DNA of 53,790 nt, taken from contig CAYNEO010000025.1 in the NCBI GenBank assembly GCA_964396245.1, positions 1 to 53,790 on the forward strand, read 5' to 3'. This DNA is from CAYNEO01 sp964396245. GTDB lineage: Bacteria > Zixibacteria > MSB-5A5 > GN15 > FEB-12. Positions within the stretch are counted from its first letter, which is position 1; every line of letters starts with the position of its first letter. This document shows positions 1 through 9,300 of this stretch, piece by piece. Below the pieces are notes generated by a model. The model was given only the letters and a program-made list of their open reading frames with translations. It did not search any database and was not told the DNA's origin. A program made the position numbers and the translations under genes.

Positions 1-72
1 AAAAGACCCAACGAGTCAAGTAAAGATGCTCTCTGTCAAGTATCGGCTCCGGGGCGCAATCGCTTGACTTGC

Positions 73-1047
73 CTATTGTAAACCGATCGTGCCCAAAAAA
101 AGTTCGGTAGTACGGGTGGTATCAGTTGTGTAGAAATACACGATTTCGATATGCTGCATATCCAGAGCGCTGCTATCGGGCAACCGACTTGTCTGCTCCA
201 AAGGCACGGAGACCAGATTCGCCCCGGGCGAGATTTCGGTCTGATACGTAAACCGGTCCGCGTCAGTTCCTCTGTACTCTCGATCCTGGATCTGGATGAA
301 AAATCCGGTTGGCTCAGTTTCGTTCAGGTAAACAGGCACCTCCAGAAGTCTGTATTTTCTCCAATCCGGGTAGGCTTGATTTATGGCAAATCCGGAGCGC
401 GGGGACGGCAAGCAAGTCATTTGTCCTACCAGACTGTCAGTGCCCCGATTCCAGCTATCCGGCGGGGACACGCGCTCCAGAGTAGCGTCGCGATATGTCC
501 AGAAAAGCGGCTCGCAACTCGAGTTGAAGGTACAGAGTGTCGGGAAGATGCTGTTTCGATAATAAACCGCGGCTGTCCACCTGATAGCCGGAATTGCAGC
601 CACGAGAATGATTCCTGCCGCAACCACCGGAATCGCCGCTTTTGTCCACCCCTTCCATTTCGAGCGGATTGCGTGCATTTGCGGGTCAAAGAGCATGTAT
701 ATGCTCAAAAAGGCGAAGGCGCCCGCAGCATCGCGAACGAAATCGACAATATCGGCGTCCCGCGGCCCCGGGATCTGAGCCAACTCGAACAGCCCGCCTA
801 CGGCGACCGTGATTCCGAAGGCAATCAAATACTGCCGCAACCGATTCGGCACGCGGGGGCCGAAAAGATCACCGGTGATGCCGAGCGCGATCAGAGAGAA
901 GGCCCCCATCATGAATACGTGACCGAGGTTGAGCACTTCGGCCCACCAGCGCGAGACGCCGGGGAGTACTATCAGGTGCGCGGCGGCCAGCACACCCATA
1001 GCCAGAACAAACCGGATAATGGCTGCGGAAACGCGGGTGAATTTCAT
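73..1047 (-). CDS. VanZ-like integral membrane protein with extracytoplasmic C-terminal domain
   Basis: The 324-residue product begins with about four hydrophobic segments in the first 150 residues. The arrangement is VanZ-like, with the family-type FELAQ and DIVDFVRDAAGA stretches at the third and fourth helices. A fifth membrane segment near residue 165 is followed by about 150 mostly polar, beta-rich residues, probably outside the membrane. VanZ-like proteins are small membrane proteins of uncertain biochemistry, and relatives often sit in exopolysaccharide or exosortase loci. I chose the ATG giving MKFTRVSA because the longer open frame upstream has no membrane character. No strong ribosome-binding site is visible. 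The gene diverges from the ATP-grasp cassette. The function of the C-terminal domain is unknown. Confidence 0.75.
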   Translation of the reverse strand: MKFTRVSAAIIRFVLAMGVLAAAHLIVLPGVSRWWAEVLNLGHVFMMGAFSLIALGITGDLFGPRVPNRLRQYLIAFGITVAVGGLFELAQIPGPRDADIVDFVRDAAGAFAFLSIYMLFDPQMHAIRSKWKGWTKAAIPVVAAGIILVAAIPAIRWTAAVYYRNSIFPTLCTFNSSCEPLFWTYRDATLERVSPPDSWNRGTDSLVGQMTCLPSPRSGFAINQAYPDWRKYRLLEVPVYLNETEPTGFFIQIQDREYRGTDADRFTYQTEISPGANLVSVPLEQTSRLPDSSALDMQHIEIVYFYTTDTTRTTELFLGTIGLQ

Positions 1048-1281
1048 CCGAGCAAGGTAATCTCGATGTCTTCCGATTGTCAAGCGGCCCGAATGTCGGG
1101 TGCACGTAGAAAAAACCTCAAAGCGCTTGGCATATTTCGGTGCTGTTTGTACTTTGAGAGCCGATAACTTAATAAGCGGGGCTAAAGAGGTTGGAGGAAC
1201 TACTGTCGTGTATGAGGAAGGGCCCTTGTGCCATGAGAATATCGGGTCAGGGATCGGTCCGCTCTTCCGCATCCGGGCGCC

Positions 1282-2472
1282 ATGGCTATGATAAAAAAAA
1301 CGGATTTTACGCCGGCACTCGTGCTGGGAAACGGTGTGACTGTCCTGGGTACTGCACGGGCCCTCAGACGGTCCGGTATTCGAGCGTACTGCATCTCCCG
1401 TGATCTGGGCTTCGTAAGATATTCGAGATATTGCAGGACGTTTTCTTCCGGCAAAGGTCGCCTTACGGAGGATGGCGATCTGCGTAACTACTTGCAGACG
1501 CTGCCTATAGAGCGGGCGGTGCTGATTCCGTGTTCCGATCATTGGCTTGAGGAAGTTGCCGCGCTGAATCCTCAGGACGGCGGTCACTTCGTCAGCAGCA
1601 CACCCGGTCTTTCGGTTGTGCGACTGCTTACCGACAAGCAGAAATTCTACGAGAAACTTGCGGATCTCGGCATACCTCACCCGTTTACCGCGCCGATCGG
1701 TAATATCGAAGACCTGGATACAATCGATGATCACTGCTTTGAGCATGCTTTCCTGAAACCGACCAATTCACAGAAGTTTTTCCGAACATTTAGAGTCAAG
1801 GCTTTAAAAGCAGGTTCACGAAAGAAAGCCAGGGAGCACTACGAGCGGGTACAGTCGGCTGGCCTCTCCGTCATGCTGCAGGAATTCATTCCGGGTCCGG
1901 CAGATCAGCATTATTTCATCGACGGGTTTATCGACCGCCACGGAGCGCTCAAAGGGTCATTCGCCCGTCAACGCCTGCGAATCAACCCACCCGACTTTGG
2001 CAACAGCTCATTTATGCGGTCCGTGGCAGCCGAGGATGTACGCCCCGCCCGGGAATCGCTCAGTGAATTGCTTGACAGGATCGGATATCGGGGGATTTTC
2101 TCGGCGGAATTCAAGAAGGATCCGCGCGATAACGTGTTCAAGCTGCTCGAAGTCAACGCAAGGCCATGGTGGTATATTGAATTTGCCGCGTCGTGCGGAG
2201 TCAATGTCGCCAAAATGGCTTATCAAGATGCCCTTGGAGTGGATGTTGCACCGCAGATGGAATATCCGACAGGCATTGGCTGTGTGTACCCGTACTTCGA
2301 TCTCGACCCTTGCCGAGAGGCATATCGGCGGGGAGAACTGACGGCCCGCGAGTGGCTCAGTTCCTGGGTCACCTCACGGCAGGCGGTGATGAGTATTACC
2401 GATCCGCTGCCTACAGTTGCATTTTGTCTGTGGCTTGCAAGACTGAAATTGAAACAGATACTATCCCGCTGA
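1282..2472 (+). CDS. ATP-grasp domain ligase, specificity unknown
   Basis: The 396-residue protein opens with an NAD/PreATP-grasp-like fold (VLGNGVTVLGTARAL). A central ATP-grasp region follows, with an adenine/phosphate-binding stretch around FLKPTNSQKFF. The metal-binding core FSAEFKKD...FKLLEVNARPWW lies near residues 275-300. ATP-grasp enzymes of this type join a carboxylate to an amine or thiol nucleophile through an acylphosphate. The substrate here cannot be read from sequence. The gene is seven bases upstream of a FemAB/GNAT-type acyltransferase, which in turn overlaps a ThDP enzyme, so the three probably act in one pathway. It resembles stand-alone carboxylate-amine ligases rather than carbamoyl-phosphate synthase, being much too short for the latter. 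Confidence 0.85.
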   Translation: MAMIKKTDFTPALVLGNGVTVLGTARALRRSGIRAYCISRDLGFVRYSRYCRTFSSGKGRLTEDGDLRNYLQTLPIERAVLIPCSDHWLEEVAALNPQDGGHFVSSTPGLSVVRLLTDKQKFYEKLADLGIPHPFTAPIGNIEDLDTIDDHCFEHAFLKPTNSQKFFRTFRVKALKAGSRKKAREHYERVQSAGLSVMLQEFIPGPADQHYFIDGFIDRHGALKGSFARQRLRINPPDFGNSSFMRSVAAEDVRPARESLSELLDRIGYRGIFSAEFKKDPRDNVFKLLEVNARPWWYIEFAASCGVNVAKMAYQDALGVDVAPQMEYPTGIGCVYPYFDLDPCREAYRRGELTAREWLSSWVTSRQAVMSITDPLPTVAFCLWLARLKLKQILSR

Positions 2473-2479
2473 TAGCGCC

Positions 2480-3580
2480 ATGACGATGAGTACAATCAAC
2501 AGATCAACCGGTTCATCGAGGGGCAAACAGATAGAAGTGCGGGTTATTCGGGAGGTGGAATATCCCGAGTGGAATCAACTGGTCGCCAACGGAATAGGGG
2601 GCAGTATATACAGCACCCCGGAATATCTCGACATTCTTTCGAGCGTGACGGGCGCCTCATTTCGAATCCTGGGGGCTTACCGCGGGGACGAACTTGTTGG
2701 CGGAGTCGGATTATATGAGACAACCTCTGCGGTTGGTCGGGCCGTATCAAACCGGCTTCTTCTATACTACAATGGAATCGTGCTGCGCGAATACGACACC
2801 CGCTATCCCTCCGAGCGGACATCGCGACATCTCGCGATAATCGATGCGCTCGAGCGGTGGTTTTCGTCTTCAGGTTATGTGCATGTACTTCTGCATAATC
2901 GCGCCGATATTGCCGACCTGCGACCGTTCGTTTCAAACGGATGGATCGCCCGCCCGAGTTATACGTATGTTGTCGATATCACCGATATTCACGAGACGTG
3001 GGACCGGATCGAGCAGAACCAGCGCCGGTTGATCAAACGCTGCGAGTCAGAAGGCGCGACGATCACGGACGACGGCGATTTTGAATCGTTCTTTGGACTT
3101 CACTACCAGACGCACGAGCGGAAAGGCGCCCCGCTTTACCTTCCGAAAGACCGTTTCACAGAGTATTTTCAGCGTCTGAAGGAAGCGAATCTTGTCAAGC
3201 TTTTCGGAGTCAGGCTGGCAGACGGAAAGATGATCGCAGGACAACTGGTACTGCTCGGGAAGCACCCGGTCTGCCATACGGTCTGCGCCGGGGCTGATCC
3301 TGATTATTTGAAAATCGGATCCACGCCTTTCCTTCGTTGGAAAGCATTCGAGACACTATCGTCGTTGGGTTATGGAGGCAATGATCTGACCGATGCTGCG
3401 CTCAATCCGGTTACCCGATTCAAGAGTCAACTCGGCGGACGGCTCGAAATGGGGTTTGTCCTGAGCAGGCCCGATTCATTTGTCTATCGAATCTACGAGG
3501 GATCGCGGCAATTCAAATGGCGGTCGGCATCCTTGATTCGTTCGCTGGCGAAACGGCTCATCGGGAGGAAAGATCGATGA
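2480..3580 (+). CDS. FemAB / BioF2-like GNAT acyltransferase
   Basis: The 366-residue protein has the double-GNAT layout of FemAB-related and Acetyltransf_6 proteins. An N-terminal half begins YPEWNQLVANGIGGSIYSTPEY and ends near residue 160. A second half contains the QNQRRLIKRCE motif and the GQLVLL and DLTDAALN segments. Families of this type transfer acyl or aminoacyl groups from CoA or tRNA to amines in cell-wall, polysaccharide or small-molecule pathways. The product ends in a basic stretch (RSLAKRLIGRKDR). It starts seven bases after the ATP-grasp gene without a clear ribosome-binding site, and its stop codon overlaps the start of the ThDP enzyme gene. The acceptor and donor are unknown. 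Confidence 0.8.
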   Translation: MTMSTINRSTGSSRGKQIEVRVIREVEYPEWNQLVANGIGGSIYSTPEYLDILSSVTGASFRILGAYRGDELVGGVGLYETTSAVGRAVSNRLLLYYNGIVLREYDTRYPSERTSRHLAIIDALERWFSSSGYVHVLLHNRADIADLRPFVSNGWIARPSYTYVVDITDIHETWDRIEQNQRRLIKRCESEGATITDDGDFESFFGLHYQTHERKGAPLYLPKDRFTEYFQRLKEANLVKLFGVRLADGKMIAGQLVLLGKHPVCHTVCAGADPDYLKIGSTPFLRWKAFETLSSLGYGGNDLTDAALNPVTRFKSQLGGRLEMGFVLSRPDSFVYRIYEGSRQFKWRSASLIRSLAKRLIGRKDR

Positions 3581-5307
3581 GTCGCAAAGTCTGCAATGGT
3601 GCAGAACTGATCTCGCTGGCACTGGAGAAACTCGGTGCACGAGTCATCTTTGGGCTACCCGGCACTCAGAATGTCGCTCTCTTCGAGGCATTACGTTCAT
3701 CCGACCTCAGGGTGGTCGTGCCGACCAGCGAACTGGCGGCCGGGTTTATGGCCAACGGGTATGCGCGGGTGACCGGGAAGACCGGTGTGCTGATCTCGAT
3801 TCCGGGGCCGGGATTCACGTGGGCGGTGACTGCGCTTGCCGAAGCACGGGCAGATTCTGCGGCCGTGGTTCATGTCGTTGCCGGTATCGGGGAATCGTCC
3901 GAGCGCAAATTTGCACTGCAGTCGATTGATCATAAGGCAATCGTCGGCTCGATAGTCAAGAAGGTTATAGCGGTCGATTCAGCGGAAGACATCGCAGTTT
4001 CGCTCGGAGAGGCACACGACGCCGCGCTATCCGGCGAACCCGGACCGGTAGTGGTCCTGGTCGGCAAACCAGCGATCAGGGGACAGGCAGGTTGCGGGGC
4101 GATCGACCACCTGACCGGAGAAACTCAACGGCCGGCTGTCTCACCGGAGAAACTGGCCGAAGCCGGTGCTTTGATTAGCGATGCTGAGCACCCGGTGCTC
4201 ATGCTCGGTCAGGGAGCTGCCGGGGCTTCAGATGCCACTGTCGCACTTGCGGAAAAGCTTGGCTGTCCGGTCCTGAGTACGTGCTCGGGACGCGGAACAG
4301 TTCCGGAGGATCACCCGCTGTCCTGCTATTATGATTACAGCGCGGGTGATGGCGATGCTGTCAATGCCTTGATTGAGAGGTCTGACCTGCTGATTGCACT
4401 CGGGTGCAAGTTTTCTCACAACGGTTCCGCGGGTTACAATCTTCGCATTCCACAAGGGAAGTTACTTCACGTTGACACGTCTGAAGAAGTCCTCGGCGCC
4501 AATTATCCTGCGAGGCTTGCGATTCAGGCTACGGTCGAGTCATTTGTTGCCGGTCTTCTGTCAGGCTCGTACGATTTTGGCACTGAATGGCAGGCTCAGG
4601 ATATCGCTGAGTGGAAGAAACGATTCACAGCCGAGCTGCGGAAACAGATACCCCCGTTGCCGGTAATAACGGGCTTTGATGAGGAGGGTCTATCCGTATT
4701 CTTTTCGGAGCTCAGAAAGCAACTTCCGCGCAACGCCTGTATGATCACCGATTCCGGTTTGCATCAGGTTGTGGCCCGCAACCTCTTTCCGGTTTTCTCG
4801 CCGAGAGGAATGATTGTCCCGAGTGATTATCAATCGATGGGATTCGGGATACCAGCCGCTATCGGCGCGGCGCTTGGTGCGGCGGGACGTCCGGTAGTGG
4901 CGGCGGTCGGCGATGGCGGGTTCGGTATGAGCGGGCTCGACCTGATGACCGCCTGCAAAGAGCAGTTGAACCTGACTGTCATCGTTTTCAACGACGGTCA
5001 TTTCGGATTGATACGCAACCAGCAATTGACCGACTACGGTCAGTCTTTTGGAACGCAAGTGACCGGAGTCAACCTGGAGTCATTTGCCGACTCGGTCGGT
5101 GCGCACTACGTGCAGGTTGAGAACAGCATCGCTGACGCCGTAACGCTCGCGCTCAGTCGTCCCGGGGTCTGCATAGTGGAACTGCCGTTGCGGGACAATC
5201 CAGCCACCAGACGGCGGCGCGTGAAATCTCTTGTACGGGAACGGGCGGCAAAAGTGATGGGACCGTCGCTGGTCGCTCGCCTCAAAAAGTTTTTGCGGCG
5301 GAAGTAG
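3577..5307 (+). CDS. Thiamine-diphosphate enzyme, acetolactate synthase / pyruvate oxidase-like
   Basis: The 576-residue protein has the three-domain POX/ALS layout. The N-terminal domain carries the catalytic glutamate in TSELAAGFMANGYAR near residue 50. The central domain may bind a nucleotide. The C-terminal ThDP site is GDGGFGMSGLDL...VIVFNDGHFG. I start at the ATG overlapping the previous stop (ATGA), with GGGAGG about nine bases upstream, rather than at the upstream in-frame codon. There is no small regulatory subunit nearby, which argues against a housekeeping IlvB. The last 32 residues are strongly basic and potentially amphipathic, ending KKFLRRK. That tail recalls the membrane-binding C terminus of PoxB but was found only by inspection. 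The substrate is unknown. Confidence 0.85.
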   Translation: MSRKVCNGAELISLALEKLGARVIFGLPGTQNVALFEALRSSDLRVVVPTSELAAGFMANGYARVTGKTGVLISIPGPGFTWAVTALAEARADSAAVVHVVAGIGESSERKFALQSIDHKAIVGSIVKKVIAVDSAEDIAVSLGEAHDAALSGEPGPVVVLVGKPAIRGQAGCGAIDHLTGETQRPAVSPEKLAEAGALISDAEHPVLMLGQGAAGASDATVALAEKLGCPVLSTCSGRGTVPEDHPLSCYYDYSAGDGDAVNALIERSDLLIALGCKFSHNGSAGYNLRIPQGKLLHVDTSEEVLGANYPARLAIQATVESFVAGLLSGSYDFGTEWQAQDIAEWKKRFTAELRKQIPPLPVITGFDEEGLSVFFSELRKQLPRNACMITDSGLHQVVARNLFPVFSPRGMIVPSDYQSMGFGIPAAIGAALGAAGRPVVAAVGDGGFGMSGLDLMTACKEQLNLTVIVFNDGHFGLIRNQQLTDYGQSFGTQVTGVNLESFADSVGAHYVQVENSIADAVTLALSRPGVCIVELPLRDNPATRRRRVKSLVRERAAKVMGPSLVARLKKFLRRK

Positions 5308-5335
5308 TCTTTTCCCCTCGACAGGTTCTCCCAAT

Positions 5336-6277
5336 TCAGAGCTGTTCGATAACTTTGATAACGCTCTCGGCGTCATTCATGATGTAAAAGTGAATGCACT
5401 TGACCTTGCTGTTCAGTAGCTCTTCGGCCTGCCCGAGTGCCCAGCGGACACCGATCTCTTTGACATGTTTCGGCCTCTCCCGCACCTCGTCATCGAGTGC
5501 TTCCGGAATAGTGACATGGAAGTTCTTCGACAGACTGGTCAGGTGTCTGGCACTGCTGAGGATTTTTATTCCCGGAATGATCGGAACATCGATACCGGCC
5601 TTACGGCACTCCTCAACGAAGTTGAAATAGTACCTGTTATCAAAAAACATCTGTGTCACGACATAATCCGCCCCGGCGTCAACTTTTTCCTTCAGGAAAG
5701 TGATATCACGCTTCAAATTGGGAGACTCGGCGTGTTTTTCGGGATAGCCGCCAACACCGATGCACATGTCGATCGGGTCAGAGTTCACGATTTCCTCGAG
5801 GTACCGGCCACGTTTGAGGTCATTCAGTTGCCGAACCAGGTCGACCGCGTATACATTGACCGAGCGACTGCTGTCAACCGGCTTTTTGTAGTTGGTTTCA
5901 TCGCCGCGGATGGCCAGCACATTGTGGATGCCAAGATATCCCAGCTCAATCATGGCATCCTCAGTTTCTTCCCGCGTAAAACCTCGGCAGAGCAGGTGCG
6001 GCACGGTATCGATATTGTACCGATTCTGGATAATGCCGCAGATGCTGATTGTCCCGGTGCGTTTGCGGCGAACTCGGCGCTTGATATTACCGTCGGGGAG
6101 TTCTTCATAATAGGCTTCCGCCGAATGGCTGGTAACGTCGATAAAGGGCGGCTTGTAGGGTAAGATTTGCTCGACGATGCTGAGGATATCGCGCGCACTT
6201 CGGCCTCTCGGCGGGGGAATAATCTCATAACTGAACAGGGTGCTGTTCGCTCTGTCAAGATGTTCTCTAACGTACAC
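5336..6277 (-). CDS. metF: 5,10-methylenetetrahydrofolate reductase
   Basis: This 313-residue enzyme reduces methylene-THF to 5-methyl-THF using flavin, supplying the methyl donor to MetH. Recognisable MetF features are the N-terminal FSYEIIPPPRGR, the VLAIRGDE segment, the GVGGYPEKHAES stretch and DYVVTQMFFDNRYYF. The length is slightly above the roughly 296 residues of the E. coli enzyme. The start is GTG, with GGAAG about ten bases upstream. It lies 50 bases after metH on the same strand, so metH-metF is almost certainly one transcript placing methyl-THF production next to its use. It is convergent with the ThDP enzyme gene. Confidence 0.95.
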   Translation of the reverse strand: MYVREHLDRANSTLFSYEIIPPPRGRSARDILSIVEQILPYKPPFIDVTSHSAEAYYEELPDGNIKRRVRRKRTGTISICGIIQNRYNIDTVPHLLCRGFTREETEDAMIELGYLGIHNVLAIRGDETNYKKPVDSSRSVNVYAVDLVRQLNDLKRGRYLEEIVNSDPIDMCIGVGGYPEKHAESPNLKRDITFLKEKVDAGADYVVTQMFFDNRYYFNFVEECRKAGIDVPIIPGIKILSSARHLTSLSKNFHVTIPEALDDEVRERPKHVKEIGVRWALGQAEELLNSKVKCIHFYIMNDAESVIKVIEQL

Positions 6278-6327
6278 GCTTTATTTCTTCCAATTAGCGG
6301 GCTTTCCGATACGGTCGGTTGTTTTCC

Positions 6328-9300
6328 CTATTTCTGCACTGCAGCGCGGTCGGGCACATAAAAGAGGTTGGGCGCCAGCCATTTCTCGATTTCCGCTACG
6401 CTCATTTTTTTCCGACGGGCGTAATCGATAACCTGATCGCGATCGATCTTCCCTACCCCGAAGTAATGCGATTTCGCGTGGGAGAAATACCAGCCGCTGA
6501 CCGAGGCCGCCGGTTGCATGGCGAAGCTGTCGGTTAACCGGACGCCGATATTTTCCTCAGCATGAAGCATGTCGAACAACAGCCGCTTTTCGGTATGGTC
6601 CGGGCAGGCCGGATAACCGGGAGCCGGGCGGATGCCGGCGTACTTTTCCGCTATCAAGTCCTCGTTGTCCAACTTCTCACCGGCTGCATACCCCCAGAAT
6701 TCCTTGCGAACCCTTTCATGCATTCTCTCGGCAAGGGCTTCAGCAAGACGGTCGGCCAAGACCCTTATCATTATCGCGTCATAGTCGTTATGGTTCTTCT
6801 TGAATTCCGAGGCCGTTTCATTTGCCCCGAATCCGGCCGACACGACAAAAGCACCCAGGTAGTCTTCTACATTCGTGTCCTGCGGAGCTACAAAGTCACT
6901 GAGGCAGGTATTATACCGACCGGGTTTTTTTTCCTTTTGCTGACGCAATCCGTGTACCGTCCCCAGAAGAGCCCCCCGACTGTTATCGGCGAAGACGTCG
7001 ATATCGTCTCCCGATGCATGTGCGGGCCAGAGCCCGATCACGGCTTTTGCCGTGAGCAGTTTTTCCTTCACTATCCGTTCGAGAAGCCGGTTGGCATCGT
7101 GGAACAAGTCGCGCGCCTGTTTTCCAACATGCTCGTACTCCAGTATCCGCGGATAACGGCCGGGCAATTCCCAGGCCTGGAAGAACGGGGTCCAGTCGAT
7201 ATAATGGAGCAATTCTTCGATGGGATAGGGCTCGAAGACGGTTATCCCGGGTGTTTTGGGTCGTGGCGGCAGGTAACCGTTCCATTCGATGGGGAATCGA
7301 TTTTCCCGGGCTTCTTCGATAGACAACAGGGCGGTCGCCTCGTGGCGTCGCTGATGTTCCTGCCGGACTTCGTCATACTGGCTCCTGACATGTTCGGCGT
7401 ACGCGGCCGATTTGTCCGCGTTCAGGAGATTGCTCACGATCCGGACACAGCGCGACGCATCCATGACATGGACGGTCGGTCCGTGGTATTCCGGCTCAAT
7501 TCGAACAGCCGTGTGCACGCGAGAGGTGGTGGCGCCCCCGATCAGAAGCGGGATATCGAAATGCTGGCGCTCCATTTCCCGGGCGACGTGAACCATTTCG
7601 TCGAGCGAAGGAGTGATCAGTCCGCTGAGCCCGATGATATCGACATCCTCGCGGCGGGCCGTGTCCAGAATCTTTTCGGCGCTCACCATAACGCCGAGAT
7701 CGATCACCTCGTAGTTATTGCACGCAAGGACGATTCCGACAATGTTCTTGCCGATATCGTGAACGTCGCCTTTAACCGTCGCCAGCAGGATTTTCCCTCC
7801 GTTCGACGAGACGCCCTGCGCTGTCTCGGCCTCCATATAGGGAAGCAGTACAGCCACCGCTCTTTTCATCACCCGGGCGCTTTTCACTACCTGCGGAAGA
7901 AACATCTTGCCTGAGCCGAACAGGTCGCCGACTATGTTCATGCCGTTCATGAGCGGGCCCTGGATGACCTTGAGCGGTCGTCCGTATACCTTCCGCGCTT
8001 CCTCGGTATCCGGCTCGATAAATTCGACAATGCCGTTGACCAGGGCATAGGACAGGCGCTCATCGACATCAGTTTCGCGCCACGACAGATCCTCGGTCTT
8101 CTCTTTTGCTCTGCCCTTGATTCCGGACGCAAGTTCGGTCAGGTGCGCCGTGGCATCTTTACGTCGATTGAATATGACGTCTTCGATCGTCTCGCGAAGC
8201 TCTTCGGGGATTTCATCGTACACCGTAAGCTGACCGGCGTTGACGATCCCCATGTCCATGCCGGCTTGAATGGCATGGTACAGAAACACCGAATGCATCG
8301 CTTCCCTGATCGTGTCATTACCTCTGAAGGAGAATGACAGGTTGCTCACGCCGCCGCTGACCAGGCAGTACGGAAGCGTTTCCTTTATTGTCCGACAGGC
8401 ATCGATATAGTCTTTCGCATATTTGTTGTGTTCGTCGATACCGGTGGCGACTGCGAATATATTTGGATCGAAAATGATATCCTGGGGTGGGAACTTGAGT
8501 TCTTCGGCGAGGATGCGATACGCCCGGGTGCAGATATCGACTTTGCGTTGGTATGTATCCGCCTGCCCGTTTTCATCGAATGCCATGACAACGGCCGCTG
8601 CCCCGTACCTGCGAACCAGGGACGCGCGTCGCCTGAATTCCTCCTCGCCGTCCTTGAGGCTGATCGAATTGACCACGCCCTTTCCCTGCAGGCACTTCAA
8701 CCCGGCTTCTTTCACCTCCCACTTCGATGAGTCAACCATGATCGGCACACGGGCTATATCCGGGTCAGCGGCAATGAGATTCAAGAACTTCGTCATGGCG
8801 GCTTGCGAGTCCAGTAGGCCTTCGTCCATGTTGACGTCGATCATCTGCGCACCGTTGCGGACCTGCTGGCGGGCAACTTCCGTGGCTTCCTCGTACCTCT
8901 CTTTCTTGATCAGCCGGGCAAATCTTTTCGAGCCGGTGACATTAGTTCGTTCCCCCACATTGACAAAGAGTGAATCCGGACGGATTATCAGCGGTTCAAG
9001 CCCGCTCAGTCTTGTGAAGCGCGGGATATCGGGAATCCTGCGAGGCGGAATATTTCTTATGGCTTCGGCTATAACCCTGATATGCTCCGGCGTAGTACCG
9101 CAGCAGCCGCCCACGATATTAAGAAAGCCGCTCTGCGCAAACTCCTCAAGGACGCCGGCCATATACTCCGGGGTATCGTCGTAGCCGCCGAGTTCGTTGG
9201 GTAAACCGGCGTTGGGGTGAATCGAGACGAATGTATCTGCAATCGCGGATAGTTCTTCGATATACGGTCGGAGCGCTTCGGCTCCCAGCGCGCAGTTCAA

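Noticed and set aside
13..77. AGTCAAG / CTTGACT inverted repeat downstream of the VanZ-like gene as a terminator
   Set aside because: The arms are only seven bases, about 45 bases apart and without a T-run.
1130..1150. Possible sigma-54 promoter (TTGGCA...TGC) before the ATP-grasp gene
   Set aside because: The GG and GC elements are 11 bases apart instead of 10, and no enhancer-binding site or partner regulator is seen.
151..1167. Long plus-strand open frame of about 340 codons opposite the VanZ-like gene
   Set aside because: It lacks any recognisable domain or ribosome-binding site, and the minus-strand frame has clear membrane segments. The plus frame is a by-product of GC-rich codon use.
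6562..7914. 450-codon plus-strand open frame opposite metH
   Set aside because: It is the complement of the conserved metH coding sequence and has no family resemblance.
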